From assembly GCA_049514335.1 (NCBI GenBank), contig JBEKVE010000032.1:1-21732 (forward strand): a stretch of 21,732 nucleotides of DNA. The letters are read 5' to 3'. Position 1 is the first letter of the stretch. Each line of letters starts with the position of its first letter. This stretch comes from JBEKVE01 sp049514335 (lineage in GTDB: Bacteria; Actinomycetota; Acidimicrobiia; Acidimicrobiales; UBA8190). Positions 1 through 7,440 of this stretch are shown here, piece by piece. A program made the translations under genes and the position numbers. The notes under the pieces were generated by a model. It was given only the letters and a program-made list of their open reading frames with translations. It ran no database searches and was not told where the DNA came from.

Positions 1-1
1 C

Positions 2-247
2 GCCGACCCGCAGGTCAGCCTGGCCGACATCGAGCCGGGTGAGACGGTGCGGGTGGAGCGCATCACCGAGGAGATCGAGCTCGACATGGCGTCGCTCGAG
101 TTCCTCGACGAGCACGGCCTCATCCCCGGCCGCTCGGCGCGCGTCACCGGACGTGCGCCCGACGGCACCTTGACCCTCGACGTCGGGGGCTCGGTCGTGG
201 CGCTCGCCCCGGCCATCTGCCAACAGATGTTCGTGGCCGCGGTCTGA
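2..247 (+). CDS. DtxR/IdeR/MntR-family metal-dependent regulator, C-terminal part (5' end outside window)
   Basis: The reading frame is open from base 2 to the TGA at 245-247, giving 81 residues without a start codon, so this is the 3' end of a longer gene. The segment resembles the SH3-like FeoA domain that closes DtxR-family repressors: 'LADIEPGETVRVERI', then 'LEFLDEHGLIPG', then a beta-rich 'GTLTLDVGGSVVAL' and an ending of the type 'APAICQQMFV'. In the family this domain follows a winged-helix DNA-binding domain and a dimerisation/metal-binding domain, and the protein represses iron or manganese uptake genes when loaded with metal. Those N-terminal parts are not in view, so iron versus manganese specificity cannot be judged. 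A stand-alone FeoA protein is an alternative, but the 'LEFLDEHGLIPG' segment favours the regulator. Confidence 0.8.
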   Translation, partial: ADPQVSLADIEPGETVRVERITEEIELDMASLEFLDEHGLIPGRSARVTGRAPDGTLTLDVGGSVVALAPAICQQMFVAAV

Positions 248-250
248 CCG

Positions 251-275
251 CGGGCTCGAGGGGTCCGACAGCCCG
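251..275 (+). terminator. possible terminator hairpin after the DtxR-like gene
   Basis: CGGGCT (251-256) and AGCCCG (270-275) are perfect 6-bp inverted arms around a 13-base loop, three bases after the stop codon. There is no T-tract. Actinobacterial terminators often lack one, but a stem this short can arise by chance in GC-rich DNA. Confidence 0.35.
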
Positions 276-302
276 AAAGGGGCCCGTGGCGGCGTGGCCC
301 GA

Positions 303-308
303 TAGCGT
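303..308 (+). promoter_or_regulatory. -10-like TAGCGT, near-leaderless start of the PNPOx-fold gene
   Basis: TAGCGT fits the actinobacterial -10 pattern TANNNT and ends 9 bases before the ATG at 318. No Shine-Dalgarno sequence lies in between. The same arrangement occurs before several other genes in the window, so a leaderless or nearly leaderless transcript is likely. Confidence 0.45.
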
Positions 309-317
309 CGTGGGCGC

Positions 318-1340
318 ATGGGCACCCGCCTCCCGTCAGGCCCCAACCCCTGGGGATGGCCCGACGACGTCGTCTCTGTGTTCGACCGTTCCATCACGGT
401 GGAATACGCCACCCTGACCCGCAGCGGCCGTCCCGTCACCGTCCCCACGACGCCCTATCGCGGTGCTGACGGCATGACCCTCGACGTCTCGACCGGTCTC
501 ACCTATCCGGCCAAGGCCGAACGGGCCCGCCAGGATCCCCGTGTCGCCCTGCTGTTCGCCGACCCGGTGGGATCGGGCCTCACCCGGCCCCCCGTGGTCC
601 TGGTGCAGGGCCTCGCCACGGTGCGCGACGCCGATCTCCAGGCCAACACCGACCGCTACGTCCGGGCCAGCCTGCAGAAGCTGCCCGAAGCCACGAAGGG
701 CCAACCGCGTTTCGTGCTGAAGCGCCTGGCGTGGTACTTCGCCCGCATCTGGGTGGAGGTCACGCCCCTGCACATGCGGTGGTGGCCGACACGCGACCTC
801 GACGACCCCCCGGGCACGTGGGACGCACCCGAAGGGACGGCGGCGCCGCTGTCGGACCCGGCCCCGACGGGAAATCAGCCCGGGGCATGGATCGCCCCGC
901 CGTCGTCGTGGCGCAGCGTGGCCGACGAGGCAGCCGGCCGCCTCACGCTGCACGACCTCACCGCCGTCGACGCCAACGGCTTCCCCCTGTGCGTCCCCGT
1001 GCAGCGCTCCGAGCTCGTGGACGACGGCTTCGCCCTGCACCTGGGCCCGGCCTGCCCGGCCATGGCGCCCGGCCCCGCCTGCCTCACCATGCACGCCCAC
1101 CCCGAGCAGTTCACCAACCAGGAGAACCGCACCCTCGTGGGCACGATCGAGGCACCGCACGACCGTGTCGTGCGCTTCCGGGCCGAACGGGCCCTCGGCG
1201 ACTGGAGCCTGGCCGGCGGCAAGGTGCGCCTGGCGGGTGGGTTCCTGGCCAAGGGCCGGCGCCTGGCGCCGCGCCTGCGAGCCGAGGCCGAGCGCCGCTT
1301 CCAAGCCGTTCCGGTGGTCCGTTTCCCCGGGGACAGCTGA
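318..1340 (+). CDS. Pyridoxamine 5'-phosphate oxidase-fold protein with two apparent split-barrel domains
   Basis: This 340-residue protein has no signal peptide and is probably cytoplasmic. Residues about 15-165 look like a split beta-barrel flavin- or F420-binding domain of the PNPOx superfamily: 'EYATLTRSGRPVTVPTTPY', then 'RARQDPRVALLFADP', then 'VVLVQGLATVRDADL'. This is the usual strand order of general-stress and F420-dependent PNPOx-like proteins. Residues about 200-330 appear to repeat the fold ('LTAVDANGFPLCVPV', 'ENRTLVGTIEAP', 'VRFRAERALGDWSLAGGKV'), making it longer than the common 130-200 residue single-domain members. The cofactor (FMN, F420 or haem) and substrate cannot be read from the sequence. 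The ATG at 318 was chosen because a TANNNT element lies 9 bases upstream. Confidence 0.75.
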   Translation: MGTRLPSGPNPWGWPDDVVSVFDRSITVEYATLTRSGRPVTVPTTPYRGADGMTLDVSTGLTYPAKAERARQDPRVALLFADPVGSGLTRPPVVLVQGLATVRDADLQANTDRYVRASLQKLPEATKGQPRFVLKRLAWYFARIWVEVTPLHMRWWPTRDLDDPPGTWDAPEGTAAPLSDPAPTGNQPGAWIAPPSSWRSVADEAAGRLTLHDLTAVDANGFPLCVPVQRSELVDDGFALHLGPACPAMAPGPACLTMHAHPEQFTNQENRTLVGTIEAPHDRVVRFRAERALGDWSLAGGKVRLAGGFLAKGRRLAPRLRAEAERRFQAVPVVRFPGDS

Positions 1341-1382
1341 AGCTTCCCCGGGGACACCTGAGGCGCTCCTCACAACGACGCG

Positions 1383-2939
1383 TCAGGAGCGGGGAACCAT
1401 CTCCCGCTCCTCGTACTCCCGCAGGCGCTCGAACATGGCGCGCAGCTCGGTTCGGCGGCCGCGGTCGTGCGCCAGGTTCACCAGCTCGAGCGGGTCGCTG
1501 TCGTGGTCGTACCACTCGTGGTCCTGGTCGTCGAAGTCGCTGTCGACGTCGAAGAGCTTGCGACCCGGGTCCCTGCCCCACAACCCGGTGGAGGGCTTGC
1601 CGCCGCCCACGCCGTAGTAGCGGGCGTACTTGGTGCGGCCGTCGAAGAACCCCCGCAGGGCGTAGCGCACGTTGTTGAGATTGCGGGTCTGGGCCGAGTC
1701 CTGGGCGAACAGCACGTGGTCCCGCACGACCGCGGCGGGATCGGACAGGACGGGCGACAGGTCGACGCCCTGGAGACAGGTGCCGTCGGCGGCCGTCGCT
1801 GCGCCCGGATCCACACCGGCCAGTGCGCACACCGTGGCGGCCAGGTCGACGTGGGTGGCGAGGGACGAGGTGGACGTCCCCGCCGATGTCACGCCCGGGA
1901 CGCGCACGTACAGCGGCACCCGCATGATCTCGTCGTACACGAACGGGCCCTTGGAACGCAGACCGTGCGACCCGCACATGTCACCGTGGTCCGAGGTGAA
2001 GATCACCACCGTGTCGTCCCAGGCCCCGCTCTCTTCCAGCGCGCCCAGCACCGTGCCCAGGCTCTCGTCGGCCAGACGCTGCAGCTCGGCGTAGTAGTCG
2101 AGATGGCGCAACCACGCTCGGGTGTCGCCGGGGTCGATGTACCCCCACAACCCGTGCTGCTGGTCCCATCGCCACTGCCGGTGGGCCTCGGGCTTGGAGT
2201 GCAGGTCGTCGTGGAAATTGGCGGGCAACTCGTCGAACACCTCGGCGTAGCGGTCCTCGTAGATCGGCAGCGGGTCGTCGTCCTTCCACGCCGCGCTCTC
2301 GAGCACACCCCGAATGGCGGCGACGTCATCGGGATGGCGCTCGGCGTAGCCCGGCTGGTCGACGGGGAACCACATGACGTCGTGCGGATTGACGAGGGCC
2401 ACGGTCAGGAACCACGGACGGCGATCGCCGCTCGCACCGTGCCCGGCGTTGGCCCGCAGCCAATGGGCGGCGTTCGAGGCGATGACGGGGTCGAAGTGGA
2501 CCCCGGTCCCCGCCCATCCCATGAAATGGCGGTCGTTGCCCTCCCAGTCGGAGAAGCCGTACGCCTCCATGTCGGGTGTGGGCGACTGCGAAAGGTGCCA
2601 TTTGCCGATGTAGGAGGACCGGTAGCCGGCGCCGCGCAGCAGCGAACCGAGGGTGGGCACGGCCGGATCGAGCTCGACGTGCTCCGGCATGATGACGTTG
2701 TCGATGACGCCGTGACCGGGCAGGTAGCGCCCGGTGAACAGGCTGGCCCGGCTGGGCGAGCACGGTGAGGAGTGGGTGAAGTAGGACGTGAACTCGAGGC
2801 CCTCGGCGATCAGGCGCTCGCGCCACGGCAGCCGCACGCTGTCGGGGAGCCAGCCCCGTTGGCGCTCCTGGTCGGACACCACGAGGAGGATGTTGGGGCG
2901 CTCGGGGCCACCCGCCGTCGTCTGCGTGTCAGGCACCAT
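1383..2939 (-). CDS. Sulfatase of the formylglycine-dependent (alkaline phosphatase superfamily) type
   Basis: 518 residues, a normal length for type I sulfatases, which hydrolyse sulfate esters using a formylglycine made post-translationally from Cys or Ser. The signature is clear: C60-S-P-S-R64, followed by 'ASLFTGRYLPGHG'. Metal and active-site elements are also visible: 'PNILLVVSDQ' (residues 15-24, Asp23), 'GKWH' (112-115), 'NPHD' (184-187) and 'FTSDHGD' (314-320, Asp317-His318), with Lys330 in the downstream 'SKGPFVYDE'. No signal peptide is seen, so a cytoplasmic role, as with choline-sulfatase-like enzymes, is plausible. The substrate is unknown. The ATG at 2939 has an AAGGTG-like ribosome site just upstream. 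The gene is divergent from the CDF gene across 44 bases. No formylglycine-generating enzyme is encoded in this window. Confidence 0.9.
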   Translation of the reverse strand: MVPDTQTTAGGPERPNILLVVSDQERQRGWLPDSVRLPWRERLIAEGLEFTSYFTHSSPCSPSRASLFTGRYLPGHGVIDNVIMPEHVELDPAVPTLGSLLRGAGYRSSYIGKWHLSQSPTPDMEAYGFSDWEGNDRHFMGWAGTGVHFDPVIASNAAHWLRANAGHGASGDRRPWFLTVALVNPHDVMWFPVDQPGYAERHPDDVAAIRGVLESAAWKDDDPLPIYEDRYAEVFDELPANFHDDLHSKPEAHRQWRWDQQHGLWGYIDPGDTRAWLRHLDYYAELQRLADESLGTVLGALEESGAWDDTVVIFTSDHGDMCGSHGLRSKGPFVYDEIMRVPLYVRVPGVTSAGTSTSSLATHVDLAATVCALAGVDPGAATAADGTCLQGVDLSPVLSDPAAVVRDHVLFAQDSAQTRNLNNVRYALRGFFDGRTKYARYYGVGGGKPSTGLWGRDPGRKLFDVDSDFDDQDHEWYDHDSDPLELVNLAHDRGRRTELRAMFERLREYEEREMVPRS

Positions 2940-2983
2940 GGCACCTTAGGCTGGCAGCGACCCTGCTCGGCAAGGAGGTGGGA

Positions 2984-4654
2984 GTGCGGCGCCTGACCCG
3001 CCAGCGCACCGGGGGCGGCGGCGACCACGGCCACGCAGGAGGCGGTGCTCCCGGCCACACCCGGCATCACGACGACGCCCACGACCGGGACGGCCACACT
3101 CACGACGCCCACAGTCACGACGCCCACAGTCACGACGCCCACAAGCATCGCAGCGGCATCGTGGGCGTGCTGTTGTCCCTGGTGTCACCCCACGACCACA
3201 GCGCCCACTCGTCGGACCGCGTGCTCGAGGCGACGTCCGATGGCATCCGGGCGGTGTTCCTGTCCCTGGCGGCGCTGGCGGCGACCGCCGCCGTCGAGCT
3301 GGTGGTGGCGCTGGCCAGCCATTCGGTGGCACTGCTGGCCGACACGATCCACAACTTCGCCGACGCCCTCACCGCCGTGCCCCTGGCCCTGGCGTTCCGC
3401 ATGGGACGCCGGCCCCCCACCCGCCGCTACACCTACGGCTTCGGGCGGGCCGAGGACGTGGCCGGCGTGGCGATCGTGGCGCTCATCGCCGCCTCCGCCG
3501 TCGTGGCCGCCTACGAGGCGGTGGCGCGGCTGGTGCACCCGCACGCCGTGTCGGGGGCGGGGTGGGTCGTCGCCGCCGGTGTGGTGGGGTTCGCCGGCAA
3601 CGAGGTCGTCGCCCTCTACCGCACCCGCGTCGGTCGTCGCATCGGCTCCGCCGCGCTCGTCGCCGACGGCCTGCACGCCCGCTCCGACGGGTTCACCTCG
3701 CTGGCCGTGGTGGCCGGGGCCCTGTCGAGTGCCGCCGGCGCCCCCATCGGTGACCCCGTCGCCGGCCTGGTCATCACCGGTGCGGTGGCCGTGGTGCTCG
3801 TGGGTGCGGTGCGCACCATCTACCGGCGCCTCATGGACAGCGTGGACCCCGAGCTCGTGGACCAGGTGGAGGCGGTCCTGCGGGCCTCGCCGGGCGTGGA
3901 CGCCGTCGACGCCGTCCGGGTGCGGTGGGTGGGCCACGAGCTGCGAGCCGAGATCCTCATCGAGTCCGACCCCGCCCTCACCCTGGTGGCGGCGCACGCC
4001 ATCGCCGAGGAGGCCCATCACCGGTTGCTGCACCAGGTCCCCCTCCTGGCCGAGGCGGTGATCCACACCAATCCCGGCGGGCGCGGTGACGAGCGCTTCC
4101 ACCAGGTGGTCTCGCACCACTTCCCCGGGGCGCCGGCCCCCTCACCCGCCGCCACGGGGGACGATGGCTACACTGCCCCCTCCGTGAGTGGCGACGGGGG
4201 GGCGATGGGCTCGGATCCGGTGGTGGTGGAGGAGGTCACCGCCGTCACCGACGAGCTGGTGCGGGCGCTGCAGGTGCTCGTGCCCGAGTTGTCGTCCTCG
4301 GCGCCCCCGCTCACAGCCGACGCCGTGGGCGCCATCGTCGCGTCGCCTGCCACCGTCTTGCTGGTGGCGCGCGACGGTGTCGGGGGGGCGGTGCTCGGAT
4401 CGCTCACGCTGGTGGTGTTCAGCGCCCCCACCGGGCCCCGGGCCTGGATCGAGGACGTGGTGGTGGCGCCGGACACCCGTGGCCGTGGCATCGGGGCGTC
4501 GCTCGTCAACGAAGCCCTGGCGCGGGCCCAAGCGGCGGGGTGCCGGACCGTGGACCTCACGTCGCGCCCGTCGCGCCAGGCGGCCAACCGGCTGTACCTA
4601 CGGCTCGGGTTCGCCCGCCGCGAGACGAACGTCTACCGCCGCGACCTGGCATAG
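2984..4654 (+). CDS. Cation diffusion facilitator (Zn-type) fused to a GNAT acetyltransferase
   Basis: One uninterrupted frame of 556 residues. Residues 1-75 are rich in His and Asp and contain a three-fold 'HDAHS/K' repeat (40-54), probably a metal-binding tail. Residues about 85-285 are a six-helix CDF transporter: the TM2 site is H123-x3-D127 ('DTIHNFAD') and the TM5 site H231-x3-D235 ('GLHARSD'). In the CDF family this HD-HD set is typical of zinc exporters. Residues about 286-365 are the cytoplasmic ferredoxin-like domain. After a Pro/Gly/Ser linker (380-408), residues about 410-556 form a GNAT fold, with acetyl-CoA loop 'RGRGIG' (499-504), 'IEDVVVAPDTRG' before it and 'RLYLRLGF' near the end. 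A GTG at 2978 is also in frame, but AAGGAGG (2972-2978) fits a start at GTG 2984. The acetyltransferase substrate is unknown. Confidence 0.85.
   Translation: MRRLTRQRTGGGGDHGHAGGGAPGHTRHHDDAHDRDGHTHDAHSHDAHSHDAHKHRSGIVGVLLSLVSPHDHSAHSSDRVLEATSDGIRAVFLSLAALAATAAVELVVALASHSVALLADTIHNFADALTAVPLALAFRMGRRPPTRRYTYGFGRAEDVAGVAIVALIAASAVVAAYEAVARLVHPHAVSGAGWVVAAGVVGFAGNEVVALYRTRVGRRIGSAALVADGLHARSDGFTSLAVVAGALSSAAGAPIGDPVAGLVITGAVAVVLVGAVRTIYRRLMDSVDPELVDQVEAVLRASPGVDAVDAVRVRWVGHELRAEILIESDPALTLVAAHAIAEEAHHRLLHQVPLLAEAVIHTNPGGRGDERFHQVVSHHFPGAPAPSPAATGDDGYTAPSVSGDGGAMGSDPVVVEEVTAVTDELVRALQVLVPELSSSAPPLTADAVGAIVASPATVLLVARDGVGGAVLGSLTLVVFSAPTGPRAWIEDVVVAPDTRGRGIGASLVNEALARAQAAGCRTVDLTSRPSRQAANRLYLRLGFARRETNVYRRDLA
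3101..3145 (+). repeat. Three tandem 15-bp units encoding the His-rich metal-binding tail
   Basis: The unit CACGACGCCCACAGT occurs at 3101-3115 and 3116-3130. A third copy at 3131-3145 differs only in its last two bases (AAG for AGT at the end). Each unit encodes HDAHS or HDAHK. Because the unit is a multiple of three, copy-number changes would lengthen or shorten the metal-binding tail without breaking the frame. Confidence 0.9.
4169..4174 (+). promoter_or_regulatory. -10-like TACACT inside the CDF-GNAT linker
   Basis: TACACT fits TANNNT and lies 9 bases before GTG 4184, which is in frame with the GNAT domain (codon 401 of the fusion). The spacing equals that before the ATG at 318. It could drive a leaderless transcript making the acetyltransferase alone. 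A chance match within coding DNA is possible. Confidence 0.3.
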
Positions 4655-4661
4655 CGCCGGA

Positions 4662-4676
4662 CGAGGCGCCGCCTCG
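4662..4676. terminator. Hairpin between convergent genes
   Basis: CGAGGC (4662-4667), loop GCC and GCCTCG (4671-4676) form a perfect 6-bp stem in the 33-base gap between the CDF-GNAT stop and the stop of the small zinc-ribbon frame. It is symmetric and could end transcription from either side. No T-tract is present. Confidence 0.45.
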
Positions 4677-4687
4677 ACGCCGGTCGG

Positions 4688-4816
4688 TCAGCGACCGCCG
4701 TCGCGCACGGCGTTGGTGTGGCGCCGGCAGCGCCCGCACCACGCCACCGGCGTCGAATCGCTGGCGGGGTGGACCAGTGCACCGCAGCCCGAGCAGCGCC
4801 ATATCACGGGGGACAT
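4688..4816 (-). CDS. Possible small zinc-ribbon protein
   Basis: A 42-residue frame with the arrangement CxxC-x15-CxxC: 'WRCSGCGALVHP' then 'VAWCGRC', a pattern expected for a treble-clef or zinc-ribbon knuckle binding one metal ion. The frame is open further upstream to a GTG at 4924, but the upstream residues look like unconstrained GC-rich coding. The ATG at 4816 ('MSPVIW') is preferred, and GTG 4828 is an alternative. No convincing Shine-Dalgarno site or TANNNT element precedes either start. The gene would be convergent with the CDF-GNAT gene and divergent from the ureohydrolase gene. The cysteine spacing is the main reason for keeping it. Function is unknown. Confidence 0.4.
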   Translation of the reverse strand: MSPVIWRCSGCGALVHPASDSTPVAWCGRCRRHTNAVRDGGR

Positions 4817-4989
4817 CTCAGCGAACACCAACCGGCTCAAACGGTCGCTCCCATTCACCGCCCACACATGCTGACCGAGCTCCCCGGCGCGCGGCGAGAC
4901 GATAGCAGCCGCGCTGCGCGCCACCTGCGGGGGACCCGCCGGCGCGCCGGGAACGCGCGTGGGCGCCGGCGACAGAGGAGAATGGCGAC

Positions 4990-6000
4990 GTGGGGAAGAT
5001 CAACATGTACGGGCCGGACGCCACCTTCGCCGGGGTCCCGGCCGCCGATCTCTCCGATCCGGCCACCTACGCCGGGGCCGGCGCCGTGGTCATCGGCGCG
5101 CCCTTCGACGGGGGCACCTCGCACCGGGCGGGCTGCCGCTTCGGCCCGCAGGCCATACGGCTGACCGACTACCTGCCGCACGACGGCCGCCGTCCCCACC
5201 TCGCCCTGCGGGTCGATCCGCTGGCGGAGCTCGGGGTGGTGGACGTCGGGGACGTGGAGATGCTCCCCGGCTACATCCAGGAATCGCTCGACCGCCTCGA
5301 ACGCGCCGTCACCGAGGTGTCGGCCAACGGTGCGGTACCCGTCGTGCTCGGAGGCGACCACACCATCGCCCTGCCCGACGTGACGGGCGTGGCGCGCAAC
5401 GTCGGCTGGGGTCGGGTGGCGGTGGTGCACTTCGACGCCCACGCCGACACCGCCGACCTGCAGTACGGCTCGCTGTACGGACACGGCACGCCCATGCGGC
5501 GCCTCATCGAGTCCGGAGCGGCGCGCGGCGACCGCTTCCTACAGATCGGCCTGCGCGGCTACTGGCCCGAGCCCGACACGCTCGCCTGGATGGCCGACCA
5601 GGGGATGCGCAGCTTCGAGATGACCGAGATCGTGGCGCGCGGCCTCGACGACTGCCTCACCGAGGCCTTCGCCATCGCCACCGACGACTGCGACGCCGTC
5701 TTTCTGTCCGTCGACATCGACGTCGTCGACCCGGGCCTGGCACCGGGCACGGGGACGCCCGAGCCGGGGGGCCTGTCGAGCCGCCAGCTCCTCGACGCCG
5801 TGCGGAGGACCTGTCTCGAGGTGCCGGTGGCGGGCATCGACGTGGTGGAGGTCTCCCCCCCCTACGACCACGCCGAGGTGACCGCCTACCTGGCCAACCG
5901 GGTGGTGCTGGAGGCGCTGGCCGGCATCGCCCGCCGGCGGCGCGGCGACGCCGGGCACCGCCCCGATGGTCCCCTGCTCGAGGGCCGCGGCGAGGGGTGA
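4990..6000 (+). CDS. speB: Ureohydrolase, agmatinase-like (arginase/agmatinase family)
   Basis: 336 residues. The family hydrolyses guanidino compounds (agmatine, arginine, guanidinobutyrate and others) to an amine and urea with a two-metal, usually manganese, centre. All metal ligands are visible: H124 in 'LGGDHT', D149/H151/D153 in 'HFDAHADT', and D242/D244 in 'SVDIDVVDPGLAPGTGTPEPGG'-type sequence. E287 in 'GIDVVEVSPPYD' is also conserved. 'YGHGTPMRRLIE' (163-174) is the loop seen in agmatinases and guanidinobutyrases rather than arginases. Substrate assignment is therefore agmatinase-like, not certain. GTG 4990 was chosen because AGAGGAGA lies about 8 bases upstream. The gene is convergent with the PLP decarboxylase gene, with 15 bases between stops, so the two are not one operon but may belong to the same amine metabolism. 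Confidence 0.88.
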   Translation: MGKINMYGPDATFAGVPAADLSDPATYAGAGAVVIGAPFDGGTSHRAGCRFGPQAIRLTDYLPHDGRRPHLALRVDPLAELGVVDVGDVEMLPGYIQESLDRLERAVTEVSANGAVPVVLGGDHTIALPDVTGVARNVGWGRVAVVHFDAHADTADLQYGSLYGHGTPMRRLIESGAARGDRFLQIGLRGYWPEPDTLAWMADQGMRSFEMTEIVARGLDDCLTEAFAIATDDCDAVFLSVDIDVVDPGLAPGTGTPEPGGLSSRQLLDAVRRTCLEVPVAGIDVVEVSPPYDHAEVTAYLANRVVLEALAGIARRRRGDAGHRPDGPLLEGRGEG

Positions 6001-6015
6001 GCACGCCGGCGGCGA

Positions 6016-7371
6016 TCAGCGCATCGTGGCCAGGATCTCCTCCACCATGTCGAGGGTGGTACCGGGATGCAGGAATGCGAAGCGCGCCGCCGGCCCGCCT
6101 TCCCACGACGTCGGGGTGACGAACCCGATCTGCCGGGTGAGGAGGTCGGCCGACCAGCGCTCGTAGTCCGCCGCCACCCAACCGGAGCGGCGGAACAACA
6201 CGATCGAGAGCTCCGGGTCGCGCAGAAGCTCGAGATGCGGGGTGCGCCGGATGAGCTCGGCACTCTGCCACGCCACCTCGAGGACGGTGTCCACCGCATC
6301 GCGGTACGCGCCCGCGCCGTGCACGGCCAACGAGAACCACAGCGGCAGGCCCCGCGCCCGGCGGGTGAGGTGCACGGCGTAGTCGCTCGGATTCCACACC
6401 GCGTGGTCCTCGTCGTGGATGACGTCGAGGTACGAGGCGTGCTGGGAGTGGACCGACCGGGCCAACGCCGGTTGGCGGTACAAGAGGGCGGCGCAGTCGA
6501 AGGGCGCGTACAGCCACTTGTGGGGATCGACGACGAGCGAGTCGGCACGCTCGATACCGGCGTAGCGGTGGCGCACCTTGGTGCTGAACAACCCGGCACC
6601 GCCGTAGGCGGCGTCCACGTGGAACCACAGGGCGCGCTGCTGTGCCACTTCGGCGATCCCCTCGAGGTCGTCGATGATCCCCGCGTTGGTGGTGCCGGCC
6701 GTGGCCACCACGGCCACGACGTCGTCCGCTTCGGGGTGGGCGTCGAGGGTGCGGAGCAGGGCCTCCCCCGTGAGGCGGTGGTCGACCGATGGCACCACCA
6801 CGGGCGCCACACCGAGGATCGAAAGGGCGCGTCCCACCGATGCGTGTGTCTCCTCGCTGATGGCCATGCGGGCCTTGCCTGTCGTGAAGCCCCGCCGGGG
6901 AGCGGTGTCGCGTGCCACCACGAGAGCCGACAGGTTGGCGATGGACCCTCCCGACACGAAGCAGCCACCCGCTCCCGACGCCATGCCGGCCAGCTCGGCC
7001 AGGAAGGCGAGCGCCTGGTTCTCCGCCGCCACGGCGCCGGCCGCCTCGAGCCACGACGTGCCCTGGAGCGAGGAGCAGGACACCACCATGTCGAAGAGCA
7101 GCGCCGCCTTGGTCGGTGCAGCGGGAATGAACGACAGGAAGCGGGGGCTGTCGCATGACACCACCGCTGTGGCCAGGTGCTCGGCGAACACCGCCAGGAC
7201 GCGGGCCGGGTCGTTTCCCGTCTCGCCCATGAGCCCCGACAACACGGCGTCGAAGGACCGGTCCGAACCGCCGAAGTCGAGCGGGACGGGGTCGAGGGCC
7301 AGGCGCTCCCGGCAGTAGTCGAAGATCAGCTCCACCATGCGCAGGTCGTTCACGAACATCGGGTTGGCCAC
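6016..7371 (-). CDS. PLP-dependent group II amino acid decarboxylase
   Basis: 451 residues, fold type I PLP enzyme of the aromatic-amino-acid/glutamate/diaminobutyrate decarboxylase group, which removes CO2 from an amino acid to give an amine. The PLP lysine is K285 in 'VVDPHKWLYAPFD'. D253 in 'WFHVDAAYGGAG' would bind the pyridine nitrogen, H176 in 'SEETHASVG' would stack on the ring, and 'ATAGTTNAGIIDD' (223-235) is the usual phosphate-side loop. The substrate cannot be read from these motifs: tyrosine, tryptophan, DOPA and diaminobutyrate enzymes share them. The frame continues upstream, but GTG 7371 is preceded by GGAGGTG at a 5-base spacing and fits the family N-terminus. Neighbours are the ureohydrolase (convergent) and the DNA ligase (divergent, 69-base gap). 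Confidence 0.88.
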   Translation of the reverse strand: MANPMFVNDLRMVELIFDYCRERLALDPVPLDFGGSDRSFDAVLSGLMGETGNDPARVLAVFAEHLATAVVSCDSPRFLSFIPAAPTKAALLFDMVVSCSSLQGTSWLEAAGAVAAENQALAFLAELAGMASGAGGCFVSGGSIANLSALVVARDTAPRRGFTTGKARMAISEETHASVGRALSILGVAPVVVPSVDHRLTGEALLRTLDAHPEADDVVAVVATAGTTNAGIIDDLEGIAEVAQQRALWFHVDAAYGGAGLFSTKVRHRYAGIERADSLVVDPHKWLYAPFDCAALLYRQPALARSVHSQHASYLDVIHDEDHAVWNPSDYAVHLTRRARGLPLWFSLAVHGAGAYRDAVDTVLEVAWQSAELIRRTPHLELLRDPELSIVLFRRSGWVAADYERWSADLLTRQIGFVTPTSWEGGPAARFAFLHPGTTLDMVEEILATMR

Positions 7372-7440
7372 GACCCACCTCCGTCGGTCCGTGCCGGGAC
7401 ACCCGAGCATCGCATGCCGGCGACGTGGGAGCGTGGGGGG

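Noticed and set aside
1467..2768. A long open frame on the plus strand opposite the sulfatase
   Set aside because: Low-complexity Val/Gly/Arg/His composition and no motif, while the minus strand has a complete sulfatase with all active-site elements.
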